A stretch of DNA of 64,000 nucleotides, taken from NCBI GenBank assembly GCA_036346205.1, contig JARFJB010001495.1, positions 4,896,501 through 4,960,500 on the forward strand. The letters are read 5' to 3'. A program made the translations under genes and the position numbers. This stretch comes from Vesta saturnalis (Eukaryota; Arthropoda; Insecta; Coleoptera; Lampyridae). Of the stretch, positions 28,701 to 40,325 are shown piece after piece (position 1 is the first letter of the stretch; every line of letters starts with the position of its first letter). The notes beneath the pieces were generated by a model, which was not told the origin of the DNA, did no database searches, and worked only from the letters and a program-made list of their open reading frames with translations.

Positions 28701-29518
28701 GATTTTATGGAAAACAATAAGTGGAAAAATGATGAAGAACTGATAGTAGAAATAGAACACCAACCCGATAACACTCGAAAAGACCTAGTAACTCATTATC
28801 AAACCATAAAAGTCTACTTTGAAACGAATTACAAAACCGCCATGGAGAGCAACAACACACCAGAACAACTTACATTGAACTACGCGAATCTCAATGGTAA
28901 AAAAAGTGAAATGGAGAAAAAACACTCGAAAAGAATGCAACAAAAACTTGTAGCGAACACATACCACGTCACAACAAAGCAAAACAGAAAATGGTCAGAC
29001 AAGGAAATTTATTGGAACACCTTCCAAAATAAAATGACCTTAAGCACAGACGTAGAAATTGCCTGGCGTTTTGCAAAGGATAGAATAGCAGACTTAATTT
29101 TTCTACAAAAATCGGGAATAAGGAAAACAGACAATTGCCCTTTCTGTCCAAACAAAACAGGAACAGCATGGCATATGATTTTAACACGCGAAAATCACAG
29201 TTACTGTGGAAGCTTGTGACGATATGGGTGCGCAAGCTAACAGGAAAAAAGTGCACAAATGAAGATCTTTATTGCGGAATACCTGGGGTTTCAAAAAAAA
29301 AAAACTCTAGCTAATTATTTAATAACATTGGCAAAAAGCACCATTTACAAAGTTATGACCAATTTTCTTCGATACAACGCAAATGAGGACTACAACGAAG
29401 ACGAAAGGTTAGGATAACTAACGAATATGGGTGGAACTTAGGAAAACAAAGCATACCAGAATTCGAAGAGACGTGGTGTATGAAAAATTATTGTGCAACA
29501 CAGAAAATGGGCAGCTAA
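25768..29518 (+). pseudogene. L1/Tx1-type LINE ORF2 (EN, RT, C-terminal Cys domain), broken but full length
   Basis: The ATG at 25768 starts an APE endonuclease (LKIFTLNAKSLRSKSKW), continuing through IVAGDFNCALNPRSDR, SRLHRIYIS and LSFSDHLTV, the DFN, SRxDRIY and SDH landmarks. RT follows: SAPVIDGFTAKFY (27150), RPVSILTTDYKILAKALSTR, YPDQSYCIPGRTIYD, IREGCPMSGFLYSL, and the catalytic box AFADDISVF near 27840. A CPFC..K..TAWHMIL segment (about 29135) corresponds to the C-terminal Cys-His region, and ANYLITLAKSTIYK to the final block. Total length (about 1250 codons) is normal for the family. The wording of RT blocks is closer to Tx1 than to vertebrate L1. About nine lesions: two stops near 25890, TAA 27055, TAG 27331, frameshift near 27580, TAG 27960, TAA 28476, and frameshifts near 29210, 29290 and 29410. 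No ORF1 was found upstream. Confidence 0.9.
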
Positions 29519-29599
29519 ATTTTAATTTTTAAGAAAGCAGTTTATGTGATATACACACTTTTTTTGTTTCTCTCTCTGTAAAAGTAGGTTTAAGGTAGG

Positions 29600-29602
<3 letters not shown>

Positions 29603-29647
<45 letters not shown>

Positions 29648-29696
29648 ATGTATATACGTGTATGTATGTGTATGTATGTATGTATATATGTATATA

Positions 29697-29773
<77 letters not shown>
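29603..29773. repeat. (TA)n microsatellite in two blocks
   Basis: Two TA blocks (29603-29644, 29697-29773) separated by TATG-rich sequence, lying just 3' of the L1/Tx1-type ORF2. Confidence 0.93.
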
Positions 29774-29783
<10 letters not shown>

Positions 29784-29856
29784 GATATGTAGGACAGTAA
29801 AATGTATAGTTCAAAAACGTAAATAAATAATAATAATAATAATAGCACAGCACACG

Positions 29857-30405
<549 letters not shown>

Positions 30406-31254
30406 ATGTTTACTAACAACAGCTATTTCCTAATAATTAATGTTATGAATAATAATAAAAAAAACAATACACACTGGTCTGAACACAGGCACACTCACAA
30501 ACGAGCGTATACAGATACAAGCAGACACACATACATACACATGTACGGAGGACGCACTCACGCAAGCGTGCACGCAGGCACGCTCGTACACGCTAGTTTC
30601 GGCAATACCGAGGATACATCTTTTACGTGTTTCATTATTTCTATTGTGACACTATCTATGGAGAGATTGTATAATTTGTTAAGCCAAATTGCAAATTAAT
30701 GGCCTCTAAGGCAGATAAATTTTCATAGCGCGTATTGGAGAGCATATGCGTGAGCGTGCGTGTGTATGTGCATTTATGCGTATGTGTGCTATGCATATGT
30801 AAGTTACGGTTTCTAAGAAAATCGGACTTTTCAAATTTCATCATAAGCAAAGTGGTTTTCACAAAATCTGACGAGAAAATTCAAAGTAAGTAATTTATTT
30901 AGTTTTTATATGTATTCCGACTTGGATCAAAAGCGTTGGACCAGCTATCGAGAAAATTATTCTGAAATTGCGCAATAGAAAGACTTTAATTGTCTTTAAT
31001 TGTCATTTCTATAAATGTAGAAAGGCGACTTCATATTAGTATAATAAGAATCTATTGTCAAGGCATTCAGGTAAAGGTATGATGTAATCTTATCAACAAT
31101 GTTAATCAAAAAATTAGAATTGTATTTGTTAAGGTTTTGTTGTATTAAAATTTAGCAATTTCTCAGTTGGATTATTTGGGAGTAATGATAAAATTATCAG
31201 ATTTACTACAATTTATTTAAAAATAGTTTTGGAATTTTAATCGTAACAAAACAG
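30406..31254. other. AT-rich stretch, no gene seen
   Basis: The first 350 bp are CA-rich decayed edge of the preceding array. The rest has no reading frame or repeat that I recognise. Confidence 0.4.
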
Positions 31255-31256
31255 TA

Positions 31257-33407
31257 GGGGAGATGCGAGGAATCACACGCATCGGGGAATCATACGCATC
31301 CACTTGTACGTCCAGGAGATCGTTAAATATCGCCACTAATTGGATAGGCTCGTGGTGCAAACGTATTTCAGACAGATAATATTCACTTTTCGATATTTTT
31401 TTATAAGATTTGTGTGACTAAATTAAAGGTAAGATTTGTATTTCTATTTAGAAGTCGCTGTAACTAGTGAAAGGACAAGCATCTTCGGAAGTAAATGACT
31501 TAAACATACATGTCAATATCCATCTATATTTGTTGAAATAGCACATAAGCCTAATGATGTCAAATCGGGGAATGATACGCTGTTGCATACAATTAGCCTC
31601 AATCTGCGTACCATTTCCCGCATAGTGTCCGAAATTGAATTATCAGATGTATTTCAATTACTTATAATTATCATGTTATCTCAGATACCTAATAAGTGCG
31701 TGAGAAAAACTAATATTGTGGGTTGGACCGAGGAGACTTTACAGAAAGCTCTTGAGGCAATAGATTCTGGCAGAAAGATCCGAAAAGTTTCCAGGTCATT
31801 CAACATTCACGAGGCAACACCAAGAGCTACTAGAAAAAAGAACTACAGGTCTGATCCAAGATTAGGAAAACCTTCTACATTATCAGTTGAGACTGAGACG
31901 CAAATGGCAAGTCACGTTCTTAAGTTAGCCAAATTGTTTCATGGATTGACTCCGGCGGAGTTACGAAGAATTGCTTTTCAATATGCGGAGGCCAATGGCA
32001 TACCACATGACTCTAATAAAATTCACCAGGAAGCAGGCAAGAACTGGTTGCAATTAATTCTTAGGGGGAACCTGGCAATTTTGTTGGAAAAATATAAATT
32101 TGTGCCAAGCAGAATGTTTAATGTTGACGAGATAGAGATCTCAACTGTTCAGAACCCTACTAAGTAACTGGGACCAAAAGGCGTTAAACGATCTGGATCA
32201 AAAATACCTTGGGGACATGGAAAAAACGTCACTACCATATGCGCAATGAGTGCTTCTGGAAGTTACATTCTACCATTCCTTATATTCCCTCGGAATTCAC
32301 AAAACGTGGATCAGTCGAGGGAACTTATGTAGTTACGGATAATGGCTGGAGCGACGAAAAATGTTTCTTTCAGTGGTTACAGCATTTTAAATTATATGTA
32401 AATTCAACTCCAAAAAATCCCGTTCTGTTGTTGCTTGACAACCACTACAGCAATATATCCCTTCAGACTTACAATTATTGCAAATGTAATGGAATGGTGA
32501 TGTTGTCAATACCGTCACATACCTCCCACGTTTCCAGTTTTGGCTGAAATATTCAACAATGCCTGCGTTAAAATTGCCACTATGGTAAACGCTATTTCAG
32601 TATTTAACTCACCTGGAATCTACCATTTCATCCAGTTGAATTTACAAAAGAGGATTTTGAAGCTGCGAACCAATATCTGCCTTCTGTATCTGATTTGAAC
32701 TCTACAAATTATTTTGATCCTGGCCCATCAACTTGACACATTCCAGTCATTCCTCAATCGTATGAAAAATCAAGTCAAAAAGGTAACATGTACTTTCCAA
32801 TAGAAAAAGTTAGCATTGCAGAACTGCCTCCATTGCCGACATATTCTGGGAAATGAAAAACTAAAAACGGTACCAAGGGAAAGTGGTCAGAGATATTTAC
32901 GGCTACACCAATGAAATTAATTCTCGAAGAAAAGCAAAAAAAAAAAAAAAATAAAAGTAATATTAATCCTGCTTGAGGAGCGAAAGTAGCATTATACAAA
33001 AAACCAAAGAACAAAAGAAATATGGAATTCGACTTTAATACTTCCAAGGACGATGAAATTGACGCGAAAGATCTTGTTAATGATGATGACCTAGATGACA
33101 TGGATGTGGATTCGAACAAGAATCCTGTTGTGTGGTGATTTCGGAAAAGCTGGAACAATTTGGTATAGATGTGTTCGTTGTAGTGGGCTGTGACTGACTA
33201 TGAATGCGACATTTGCCATAAAAAATCTTCTGCGAAAAGGGACCTTGTTGCGAAATTTTAATTTAACACATTTTATTTTAGATAAAATTTAAGATGGCTA
33301 TGTTGAAGGGGGCATATAAGTAAACAACTGTAGCAAAGCTGCAGTGATTAAAACATCTGATTTAGAACAAATTTTGCTTAGGTGCGTACCATTCCCTTCC
33401 TCTCCCC
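31257..33407 (+). mobile_element. pogo/Tigger-like DNA transposon, complete ends, inactive
   Basis: The ends are inverted: GGGGAGATGCGAGGAATCAC at 31257 and, read from the other side at 33407, GGGGAGAGGAAGGGAATGGT, flanked by TA at 31255-31256 and 33408-33409 as expected for this superfamily. The element is 2151 bp. A word of the form GGGGAATNNTACGC occurs at 31283 and 31565, and in reverse at 31605 and 33381, with a degenerate copy at 31267; these look like repeated transposase-binding sites. The internal gene is a broken pogo-type transposase. Confidence 0.85.
31673..33261 (+). pseudogene. pogo/Tigger-like transposase, broken
   Basis: From the ATG at 31673 the frame reads a Psq-type helix-turn-helix (WTEETLQKALEAIDSGRKIR), then a CENP-B-like region shortened by about 35 codons after NWLQLILRGNL, then FNVDEIEISTVQNP with the first catalytic Asp. 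A TAA at 32165 ends this frame. The DDE core resumes from 32209 in another frame: VTDNGWSDEKCFFQWL, then VLLLLDNHYSNIS with the second Asp, then SIPSHTSHV. The LQPLD block holding the third Asp is lost. Further pieces include VEFTKEDFEAANQYLP, a Lys-rich and Asp/Glu-rich tail (about 32990-33110) and a final YECDICHKKS. The protein would have bound the element ends in the nucleus and moved it by cut and paste; this copy cannot. Confidence 0.85.
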
Positions 33408-33409
33408 TA

Positions 33410-34310
33410 CATTTAAGCTATTCAAAGAGAAACTAAAGTAACAAATTATAGTCTTCTACAATTTTTATGCGATTATTGAAAGTTTTTATATATTATCTAC
33501 GAATTAAATTAACGCTCTTTGTTTAGGCAAATCTCATAATGTAATTCATGTTCCACACATTTAAAAAACGCTGATACTAAAATGTTCATTGAATTTTTAA
33601 ATCGGTAATAAGCTTTTAACTTACATAAATACATAATAAATATCTCGAGAAAACAAAAACTTTTAAAGCTAATTTTATGTTACAGTGAAATATGCCTACC
33701 TACATCGCCAGATAATCTATAGATGAGACCTGAGAATGATATTTAAGCTGGTAATTTAAGAACCACAAGGGACGAATTAAGAAATAATAATCCTTAATAC
33801 ACTTGGATGGCTTCAATTAAATTTAAATTTAGACATTTATTTTCTACCTACGTTCTATATTTCCTTATTGGTTGATACTAATTGTAAAATACAATATACA
33901 TAAATTAGGTATCCAGGCAGTGATAAACTTTTATTGACACTAGAAAAGTTTGACATTTTAATTATCAACAGAATTATTTTTCTTATTTTTGGCAAATGTT
34001 GTAACTTAGATCTCCATGTCATTCGTATACCTGTAACACATTCAGCAATTGAGCATATGATTATTTATCTTAATTTAGTTTTGAGAAATTGTTATAGTAG
34101 GTATTAATTGAAAAGATTGGCAATTGTGGCTGCCCGAACTAAGATTTGCTTACTTTTTTTTTTGTGAATAACAACAAATATTGGAATACATAAGAACTGC
34201 AATAAAAAATATGTATATATCAAATGGGTAAAATTATACCACAACATATTTTTTTTTCTTGAGGGATGCCATTTTCTAAAACTCTGACAGTTGAAAGGCA
34301 ATTGTCTACA
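33410..34310. other. AT-rich stretch, no gene seen
   Basis: Short frames without motifs; no repeats noticed apart from poly-T and poly-A runs. Confidence 0.4.
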
Positions 34311-34319
34311 CACACTCGG

Positions 34320-34700
34320 AATACTCGTTCCTCAGGAAAAGATGATACAGATTTTGGTAAATTTCTCCTTAGACCCGTGAACTAATTGATCTGTGGTGGA
34401 TCTAAGCTTCCTGAAGCCCGCCTGGCAGTTTGTTAGGTATTCCTTTTTCAAGAATCCACATTAGCCTATTACTAATCATCCGTTCGAGCACTTTTGTTAT
34501 GCAGAATGTGAAGCTTATCGGTCGGTAGCTGGCAGCTAAGTATGGGTTTTTCCCATTTTTAAAAATGGGAACAATAGTTTCTTCCTTCCATTTCTGCGGA
34601 TACACTCCTTCAGCCCAAATTTTATTAAATACCTTTAGGAGGAGTTTTTGCATTCAGTTGGTAGGCTACGTAGCATTTAATATGAAATTAAGTCGGGCCG
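34320..34700 (-). pseudogene. jockey/R1-type reverse transcriptase fragment
   Basis: Minus strand, starting right beside (TA)n: a decayed SAPGPDGISY-like piece reading SATARPDLISY, then MLRSLPTE, then [54 protein letters not shown] and SNRLMWILEK. With one frameshift it continues QAGFRKLRSTTDQLVHG. These are RT blocks 0-2 in the right order; the catalytic FADD block is absent because the fragment ends near 34320. Its 5' side is cut off exactly at the (TA)n. An endonuclease fragment of matching type and strand lies at 53815-54010. Confidence 0.85.
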
Positions 34701-34712
34701 TTGCGGATGATT

Positions 34713-34819
<107 letters not shown>

Positions 34820-35754
34820 GGGTGCGCATTGGTGCGTCGAAGTACGATATATCCGTTACTAAAGGAGATATCAAAAAAGTTATTCACAAAAATTATAGGC
34901 AACTTCAAACTTGACATAAAATTATTTTCGTATTTACAGGGTGTTACATATTACCGGGGTGAATCAAACATGCTTTTTCTTAAATGGGACACCCTATATA
35001 TTATTTCAAATTTAGATTAAGCTCATCTCCCGCATACTTCAAATATAGGGTTTCATTACGTTATACAGGGTATTTCAAAAGTTATGGTCAATTGTACACG
35101 AAAATCATTCTCATTTCAACGTCCTGTATACCCTAGACAGAACAACCTAACAATAATTTTTTCCAGGCATAACTTTGTGATATTGGTACAATGTTACGAG
35201 AAAGTGCTATTTCTTTATTATTGCACCAGTTGAATATAGAGCGAACCAAAACTCGAGCACAGATTTTGTCAATTTTTCAAATGAATCACCCTGTATTTTA
35301 TTTTAAAAAGTGAAAATACGCTTTATGTTGAGTTAAAACCCATGAAAATTGCGAAGCACTCGTTCAATTTTCTACACGTTTTAACAAGTGGTATCATCGA
35401 TTATATTAATCATAACACATGTTATATTTGGTGAGAGAATATAATGAACATTAAGAGAAAATATACCTTTTAAAGTTTGCAACTTTAAACGATCAGTCAC
35501 TTTGATAGTAAATATTACAGTTGCAAGATAATCAATACAATTATTTATTTCTTTGAAACTTTTTGTCACTTTGACGGTAAACTATTTTATTCATTAAAAT
35601 CATGTGACAGTCAATATACGGTGATAAAATTATCACCGATTTGATAGCCTATTCTGCGATTTTGTTTTTGTATTTTAACCAATGAAAGTAATCAAAAATG
35701 TACCATGTGACATGTTAATTATATTCACAATTTAATAACAGAAAGAGATTTTTT

Positions 35755-36885
35755 TAACAATTTCTATTATAAACAAGTTAGCCGTGAACAAATGACAGAT
35801 AGATATTATTCAGTAATAATTAGTAGCTTGTCATTTAACAAACTTCTTTGAGATTGTGTAGTGTTTATTAATTTGTAAACACCTAAATACTGTTTGAAAT
35901 GAACTTTCCTGTTGAGGAATTAACAGACATGACATGGGTACTGGGAGAATGTATGAAAAATTGTTTATTAGCACAAAGAATTTACAAAGAGAGATTATCC
36001 CGCACGAAGACAACCCGAGAAAATAACGTTGGAAAAGTTAGTAGATTGTTTTAATCGTACGGGTTCAGTATTTTATGAAAAAAAGGAAAAGAGAAAACTT
36101 TGTACTTAACGAGGAAAATGAATTTAATGTGATGCTTGAAGTTATGCATAATTCACGTAAAATCTCGCGTTAGCATGATATTAGTGACAGGTCCGTCCGA
36201 AGAATACTGTGTAAAAATAAGATGCATCTATACCATATCCAGTTGCATCAAGAGTTACTCGAAAATTACTATCCCAGAAGGGTTGGTTTTAGTGAATGGG
36301 CTCGACAACAAATCCACAATCAGGCGGATGTCTTTGATTTTGTCCTCTTTGGAGACGAAGACAGGTTTCATAAAAATGGAATGTAAATAGACACAATTTC
36401 CATTATTATTCGACATTCGTCAAAGAATCCGGTTGTTACATGGATCTCCGGTACATCACACTAGCTTAATTCATATTCATCTTAATACTCATTTTCCTGG
36501 AAGATGGTTGAGAAGAGAAAGACCCAATGCATGGCCAGCTCGTTCACCAGAGTTAAGTAAAATTGACTTCTTTAAGTGGGGTTATGTGAAAAACCGTGTG
36601 TATCAAATACCTCCAACCACACAAGATGATATGAAGCATAGAATACGAGAATCATTCCAGAGTATTAATGTAGAAATGTTAAGAAATGTCAGTCGAGAAT
36701 TTGAAGATGAACTGCAATGCTGTATTTATGTTTTCAGTGGACATATTGAACATTTATTATGATATTCATTAATTTTATAAGAATTTTGTCTTAATAACCG
36801 ATGTTTTTTGAATTTTTTATAATAATTTGTCACACTTTCATTTGTTCACGGCTAACTTATTATAATAGAAATTCATTGGTTATTA
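35755..36885 (+). mobile_element. Tc1/mariner-type element, copy A
   Basis: Bounded by inverted repeats AATTTCTATTATAA...AAGTTAGCCGTGAAC on the left (about 35758-35792) and the mirrored copy on the right (about 36838-36872). The ends share the core GTTAGCCGTGA with the GTTAGTTGGCCGTGACGG ends of copy B, which suggests related families. Target duplication not resolved. Confidence 0.6.
35899..36762 (+). pseudogene. Tc1/mariner-type transposase, copy A, internally deleted
   Basis: The ATG at 35899 gives MNFPVEELTDMTWVLGECMK with an HTH region, then frame changes. About 36140-36370 reads ILCKNKMHLYHIQLHQELLE and LFGDEDRFHKNGM, containing the first catalytic Asp. Roughly 75 codons present in copy B are missing after VVTW, and the HDGAPVHH block is reduced to HGSPVHH, so the second Asp is gone. 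The C-terminal part is open (36433-36762): SPELSKIDFFKWGYVKN with the last Asp, then YQIPPTTQDDMKHRIRESF and a final GHIEHLL. Dead copy. Confidence 0.8.
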
Positions 36886-37107
36886 AATTGAAAATATCTC
36901 CGAAATTAACGATTTTAGCTATAGGGAGTGCTTAATAAAAATGAAAGAACATAAAGTGTATTTTCACTTTTTAAAATAAAATACAGGGTGATTCACTGTA
37001 CCAATGTCAAAAAGTTATGCCTGGAAAAAATTATTGACCATAACTTTTGAAATACCCTGTATAACGTAATGACCCTATATTGGAAGTATGGGGGAGATGA
37101 GCATAGA

Positions 37108-38632
37108 CATTTTTTTATTGTAAAAAGGCAATACGGCTTTCAAGTTTTGTTGTTAGTTGGCCGTGACGGCGGGGCGCGGCGAAACAAAAAAATTCGAGCA
37201 CTTCAGATAGAAATATTACAATTTATTGAACCCCATATAAATAATTATTTTATTAAACGAACTTAAACTAAAGACAATATTTTTTTGATTCAACAAATTA
37301 TGTCCTAATCCTAATCATAAACTTAACACCTCTAATGTAACTAAACCTGTAACTAATTATACAGATAAAAGTACTAGAAACACGTCAAATACGTACTACC
37401 TAATAAGTTGTTCGAAATGTCCGCCTCTTTCTTGAATACACAACGCAATACGTCTCTCAAATTCGCTGCTTAAATTTCTACACATTTCAACACTAATGTT
37501 TTGAAAACAGTTTCTAATCCTAATCTTCATGTCTTCCTTTGTTGTAGGCGGTATTTTATAAACCTGCTTTTTGACGTATATGCTAAAGTCCATTTTGGTA
37601 AGGTCTGGGGATCTAGCAAGCTAAGCAACAGGCCCTGCCCTCCCAATCCAACATTCTGGATATCTAGCATTTAAAAAAGTTATTATCGGACCTGTATGAT
37701 GTACTGGGGCCCCATCATGAAGAAACCACATTTCTTGTTGCGTATCCTGTGGCACTTGATGCATCAAATTAGGTAGATGGTTTTGCAGAAAGTCTAAGTA
37801 TACTACCCCTGTTACACGTTGATAAAAAAATATGGTCCAATTACATGATTATCGACAACACCTCTCCAAACATTTAAAGACCAGCTAGTTTGAGAAGTAT
37901 ATCTTACAATATGTGAATTTTCGGTGGAATAGTAATGAAAATTGTGTCTGTTTACACTTCCGTTTCTGTGAAATGTGGCCTCATCTGTAAATAAAATCAG
38001 ATGAACAAAATTTCTTTGTTGGTTTATTTTGTTTTGAGCCCATTGACAAAATTCCAGTCGTCTTTGATAATCTTCAGGAACCAACTCCTGAAGTAGTTGA
38101 ATGTGATAGGGGTGCATTTTTTGAGACTTCAATATCCGCTGAACCGTACGTCGTTCAACACCAACCTGCTGAGAAATGGGTCGTTGTCCAATATATGGAT
38201 TTTCGGTAACTGTTAATAGTACATTTAATTGATTTTCCTCAGTCTGTGCACGTTTTTCCCTAGTATTTTTTTCATATAACTCATTTCCAGTTCTTTCAAA
38301 ACGCTCCAAAAACTTTTCAAATGCCCTTCTTTCAGGTTGTCGTCTCTCTGGAAACAGTCTTCTTGCTAAGAGCGTATTCTTATCACTAGCTTCCAAAACA
38401 AAAATCATATCAACCATCTCGGCTTGCGAAAAATTCATTATTTACAATTTTAATTCAAGTTTTAAATCAATTTGCCATAAAATACACTAATGCATCACAC
38501 AAATTATCAACTGACAATAAATAATGACGTTTCTGATGATCTCTATTATTTTTATACGCCACGCCTCGCCGTCACGGCCAACTAACAACAAATCTTGAAA
38601 GCCGTATAGCCTTTTTACAATAAAAAAAATGT
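37108..38632 (-). mobile_element. Tc1/mariner-type element, copy B, with ~75-bp terminal inverted repeats
   Basis: Both ends start CATTTTTTTATTGTAAAAAG and continue through TACGGCTTTCAAG, TTTGTTGTTAGTTGGCCGTG and ACGGCGRGGCGYGGCG, nearly identical over about 75 bp in opposite orientation (37108-37185 and 38558-38632). The single gene fills the interior on the minus strand. The left end abuts the inverted-repeat shell around copy A; a target duplication could not be identified. Confidence 0.8.
37396..38438 (-). pseudogene. Tc1/mariner-type transposase, copy B, DD41D spacing, two lesions
   Basis: Starts at ATG 38438 with MNFSQAEMVDMIFVLEASDK and a paired HTH region (RPISQQVGVERRTVQRILKS at residues about 90-110). 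The catalytic core has LFTDEATFHRNG (first Asp), WFLHDGAPVHHTG (second Asp) and SPDLTKMDFSIY (third Asp). I count 41 residues between the second and third Asp, the spacing reported for the DD41D (rosa/VISITOR-type) group of Tc1/mariner. It ends YKIPPTTKEDMKIRIRNCF and GGHFEQLIR. Length is about 345 codons, normal for the superfamily. Only two lesions are seen: a frameshift in a T7 run near 37830 and a TAG near 37622. This is the best preserved transposase in the window apart from piggyBac copy 3. Confidence 0.88.
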
Positions 38633-39205
38633 TAAATTGTCATTATTTCAAAAACTACATTTTTTTGGAATATACACTCTCATACAAAGTCACCCTTATT
38701 TTTAATGCTAAATAAGATAGAATTAAACAAATAGGGGGTTTCCATTAAAAAAATGACTATAGGTTTTTTTGAATCTACTTCTTATTGTCCATTTTTGATC
38801 ACCCTGTATGAATGTATTACAAAATATCAATACAGCCCATTAGAGTAGGTCCCCATTTCCAAGGAAACTAATCATAACTAATTGATAAAGGCTTCGTTTA
38901 GAAAAGATTTTCACCTATGTTTTGACCTGCAAATGTCATTTTTGACAAAAAATTTGAAATTTGTCAAAAACGGTTAGACTTGTATAGGACATTATACATA
39001 AAATGTGTCTAAAATTGTATGTAGAATCTAAATATGTAATAATATATAGGGTTTTCTATTTAAACAAAAATTTTAAATTACTTCTAACCTTTTATGATCT
39101 ACCCTGTATAATTAAAAATATTTTTGGAATATGCACCAGAACATTTGTATTTAATTTTTTGTATCTCTTTAAATAAAGGAGACTTTGTCACACTAATGCG
39201 CCACC

Positions 39206-39208
<3 letters not shown>

Positions 39209-39247
<39 letters not shown>

Positions 39248-39253
39248 TTATTA

Positions 39254-39322
<69 letters not shown>

Positions 39323-39325
39323 TAT
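39209..39325. repeat. (TA)n microsatellite, interrupted
   Basis: TA units with TATTTATATATTTATTA and TACATA interruptions, between an ACAGGGTGGCGCATT terminus on the left and the left end of the giant palindrome on the right. Its inner edge (TATAGTATATAG) resembles the mirrored inner edge of the (TA)n at 53738. Confidence 0.93.
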
Positions 39326-40182
39326 AGCTATGTCACTTCTGGAGCACTTTTGTCACTAGATTTGTCACCAGATCTAGGAAAAAGTCACCAGAAAAGTTAC
39401 TAGATTTCAAGGTCGGTAACATTGCCTATTTCAAGGGGTAGACCACAGGTGTGTAATCCTCTTCAAGGTCATGCTTGCACGAGTCCTTCAAGGTCACTAG
39501 AAAAGTTACTAGAAAAGTTACTAGGTTTTTGATTGTCCTGAAGGTCATTGCCCTCAAGCAAGTCTATGCATGTTTCAAGGCCACGCCCTATTCTGAGAAA
39601 CAAAGGGGGCCCATTGTTTAAAGTCTATGCTTTCAAGGTCAGAGAACAAAGACTATCTATTGTTCCGTTATTCTAAAAATAGATTGTTATCTCAATTCTA
39701 GGAAATCAAAAGACGATGCATTGTTCGAAGTCTATGCTTACAATTTTCAAGGTAAAAGAACAAAAGCGATTCATTCGACCAGAAGGTCGAGTTATAAAAA
39801 TAAATTGTTATCTCAATTCTAGGAAATCAAGAACAAAGACGACGCTTCAAAGTCTATGCTTACAATTTTCAAGGTAAAAGAACATTCTTCTGGTCGAGTT
39901 ATAAAAAATAAATTGTTATCTCAATTCTGAGAAATAAGTCTGTGCTTATAATTTTCAAGGTAAATGAATAAAGACGATTCATTGTTCTGGTTGATTTATA
40001 AAAATAGATTGTTATCTAAAGAGATCTCTTTCAAGAACAAAGGCAATCCATTGTCAACGATTTAAAGTTTATGCTTATAAGGTCACACCTCTGCAAAGAC
40101 GATCCATTCATCTCAATTCTAGGAAATCAAGAGCCCTGAGGTGCATGTTTCAAAGCCACGCCCCCTCAAGTGCTCTAAACAG

Positions 40183-40325
40183 GTGGCCGTTCCCCTAAAC
40201 AGGTAGCCGTTTCCTAAAAACAGGTAGCCGTTTCCTAAAAACAGGTAGCCGTTTCCTAAAAACAGGTAGCCGTTTCCTAAAACAGGGGGTCCGTTTCCCA
40301 AAACAGATAGCTGTTTCGCAACCGT
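40183..40325 (+). repeat. ~21-bp tandem repeats in the left arm
   Basis: Seven head-to-tail units close to AACAGGTAGCCGTTTCCTAA with AGGGGGTCC and AGATAGCTG variants. Similar clusters lie at about 40855-40985 and 41955-42080, with isolated units near 44545-44575. The long minus-strand frame here (repeating LGNGYLF) is produced by the repeat and is not a gene. Confidence 0.92.

Larger units (their letters stand above)
35025..37105. repeat. inner inverted-repeat shell around mariner-type copy A
   Basis: The left part (about 35025-35365) and the right part (about 36920-37105) are inverted: GCTCATCTCCCGCATACTTC, TACGTTATACAGGGTATTTC, TTATGGTCAAT, TTTTTTCCAGGCATAACTTT and ATCACCCTGTATTTTATT occur on both sides in mirrored order. 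The left arm contains extra sequence absent from the right. The shell has no coding capacity of its own. Confidence 0.7.
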
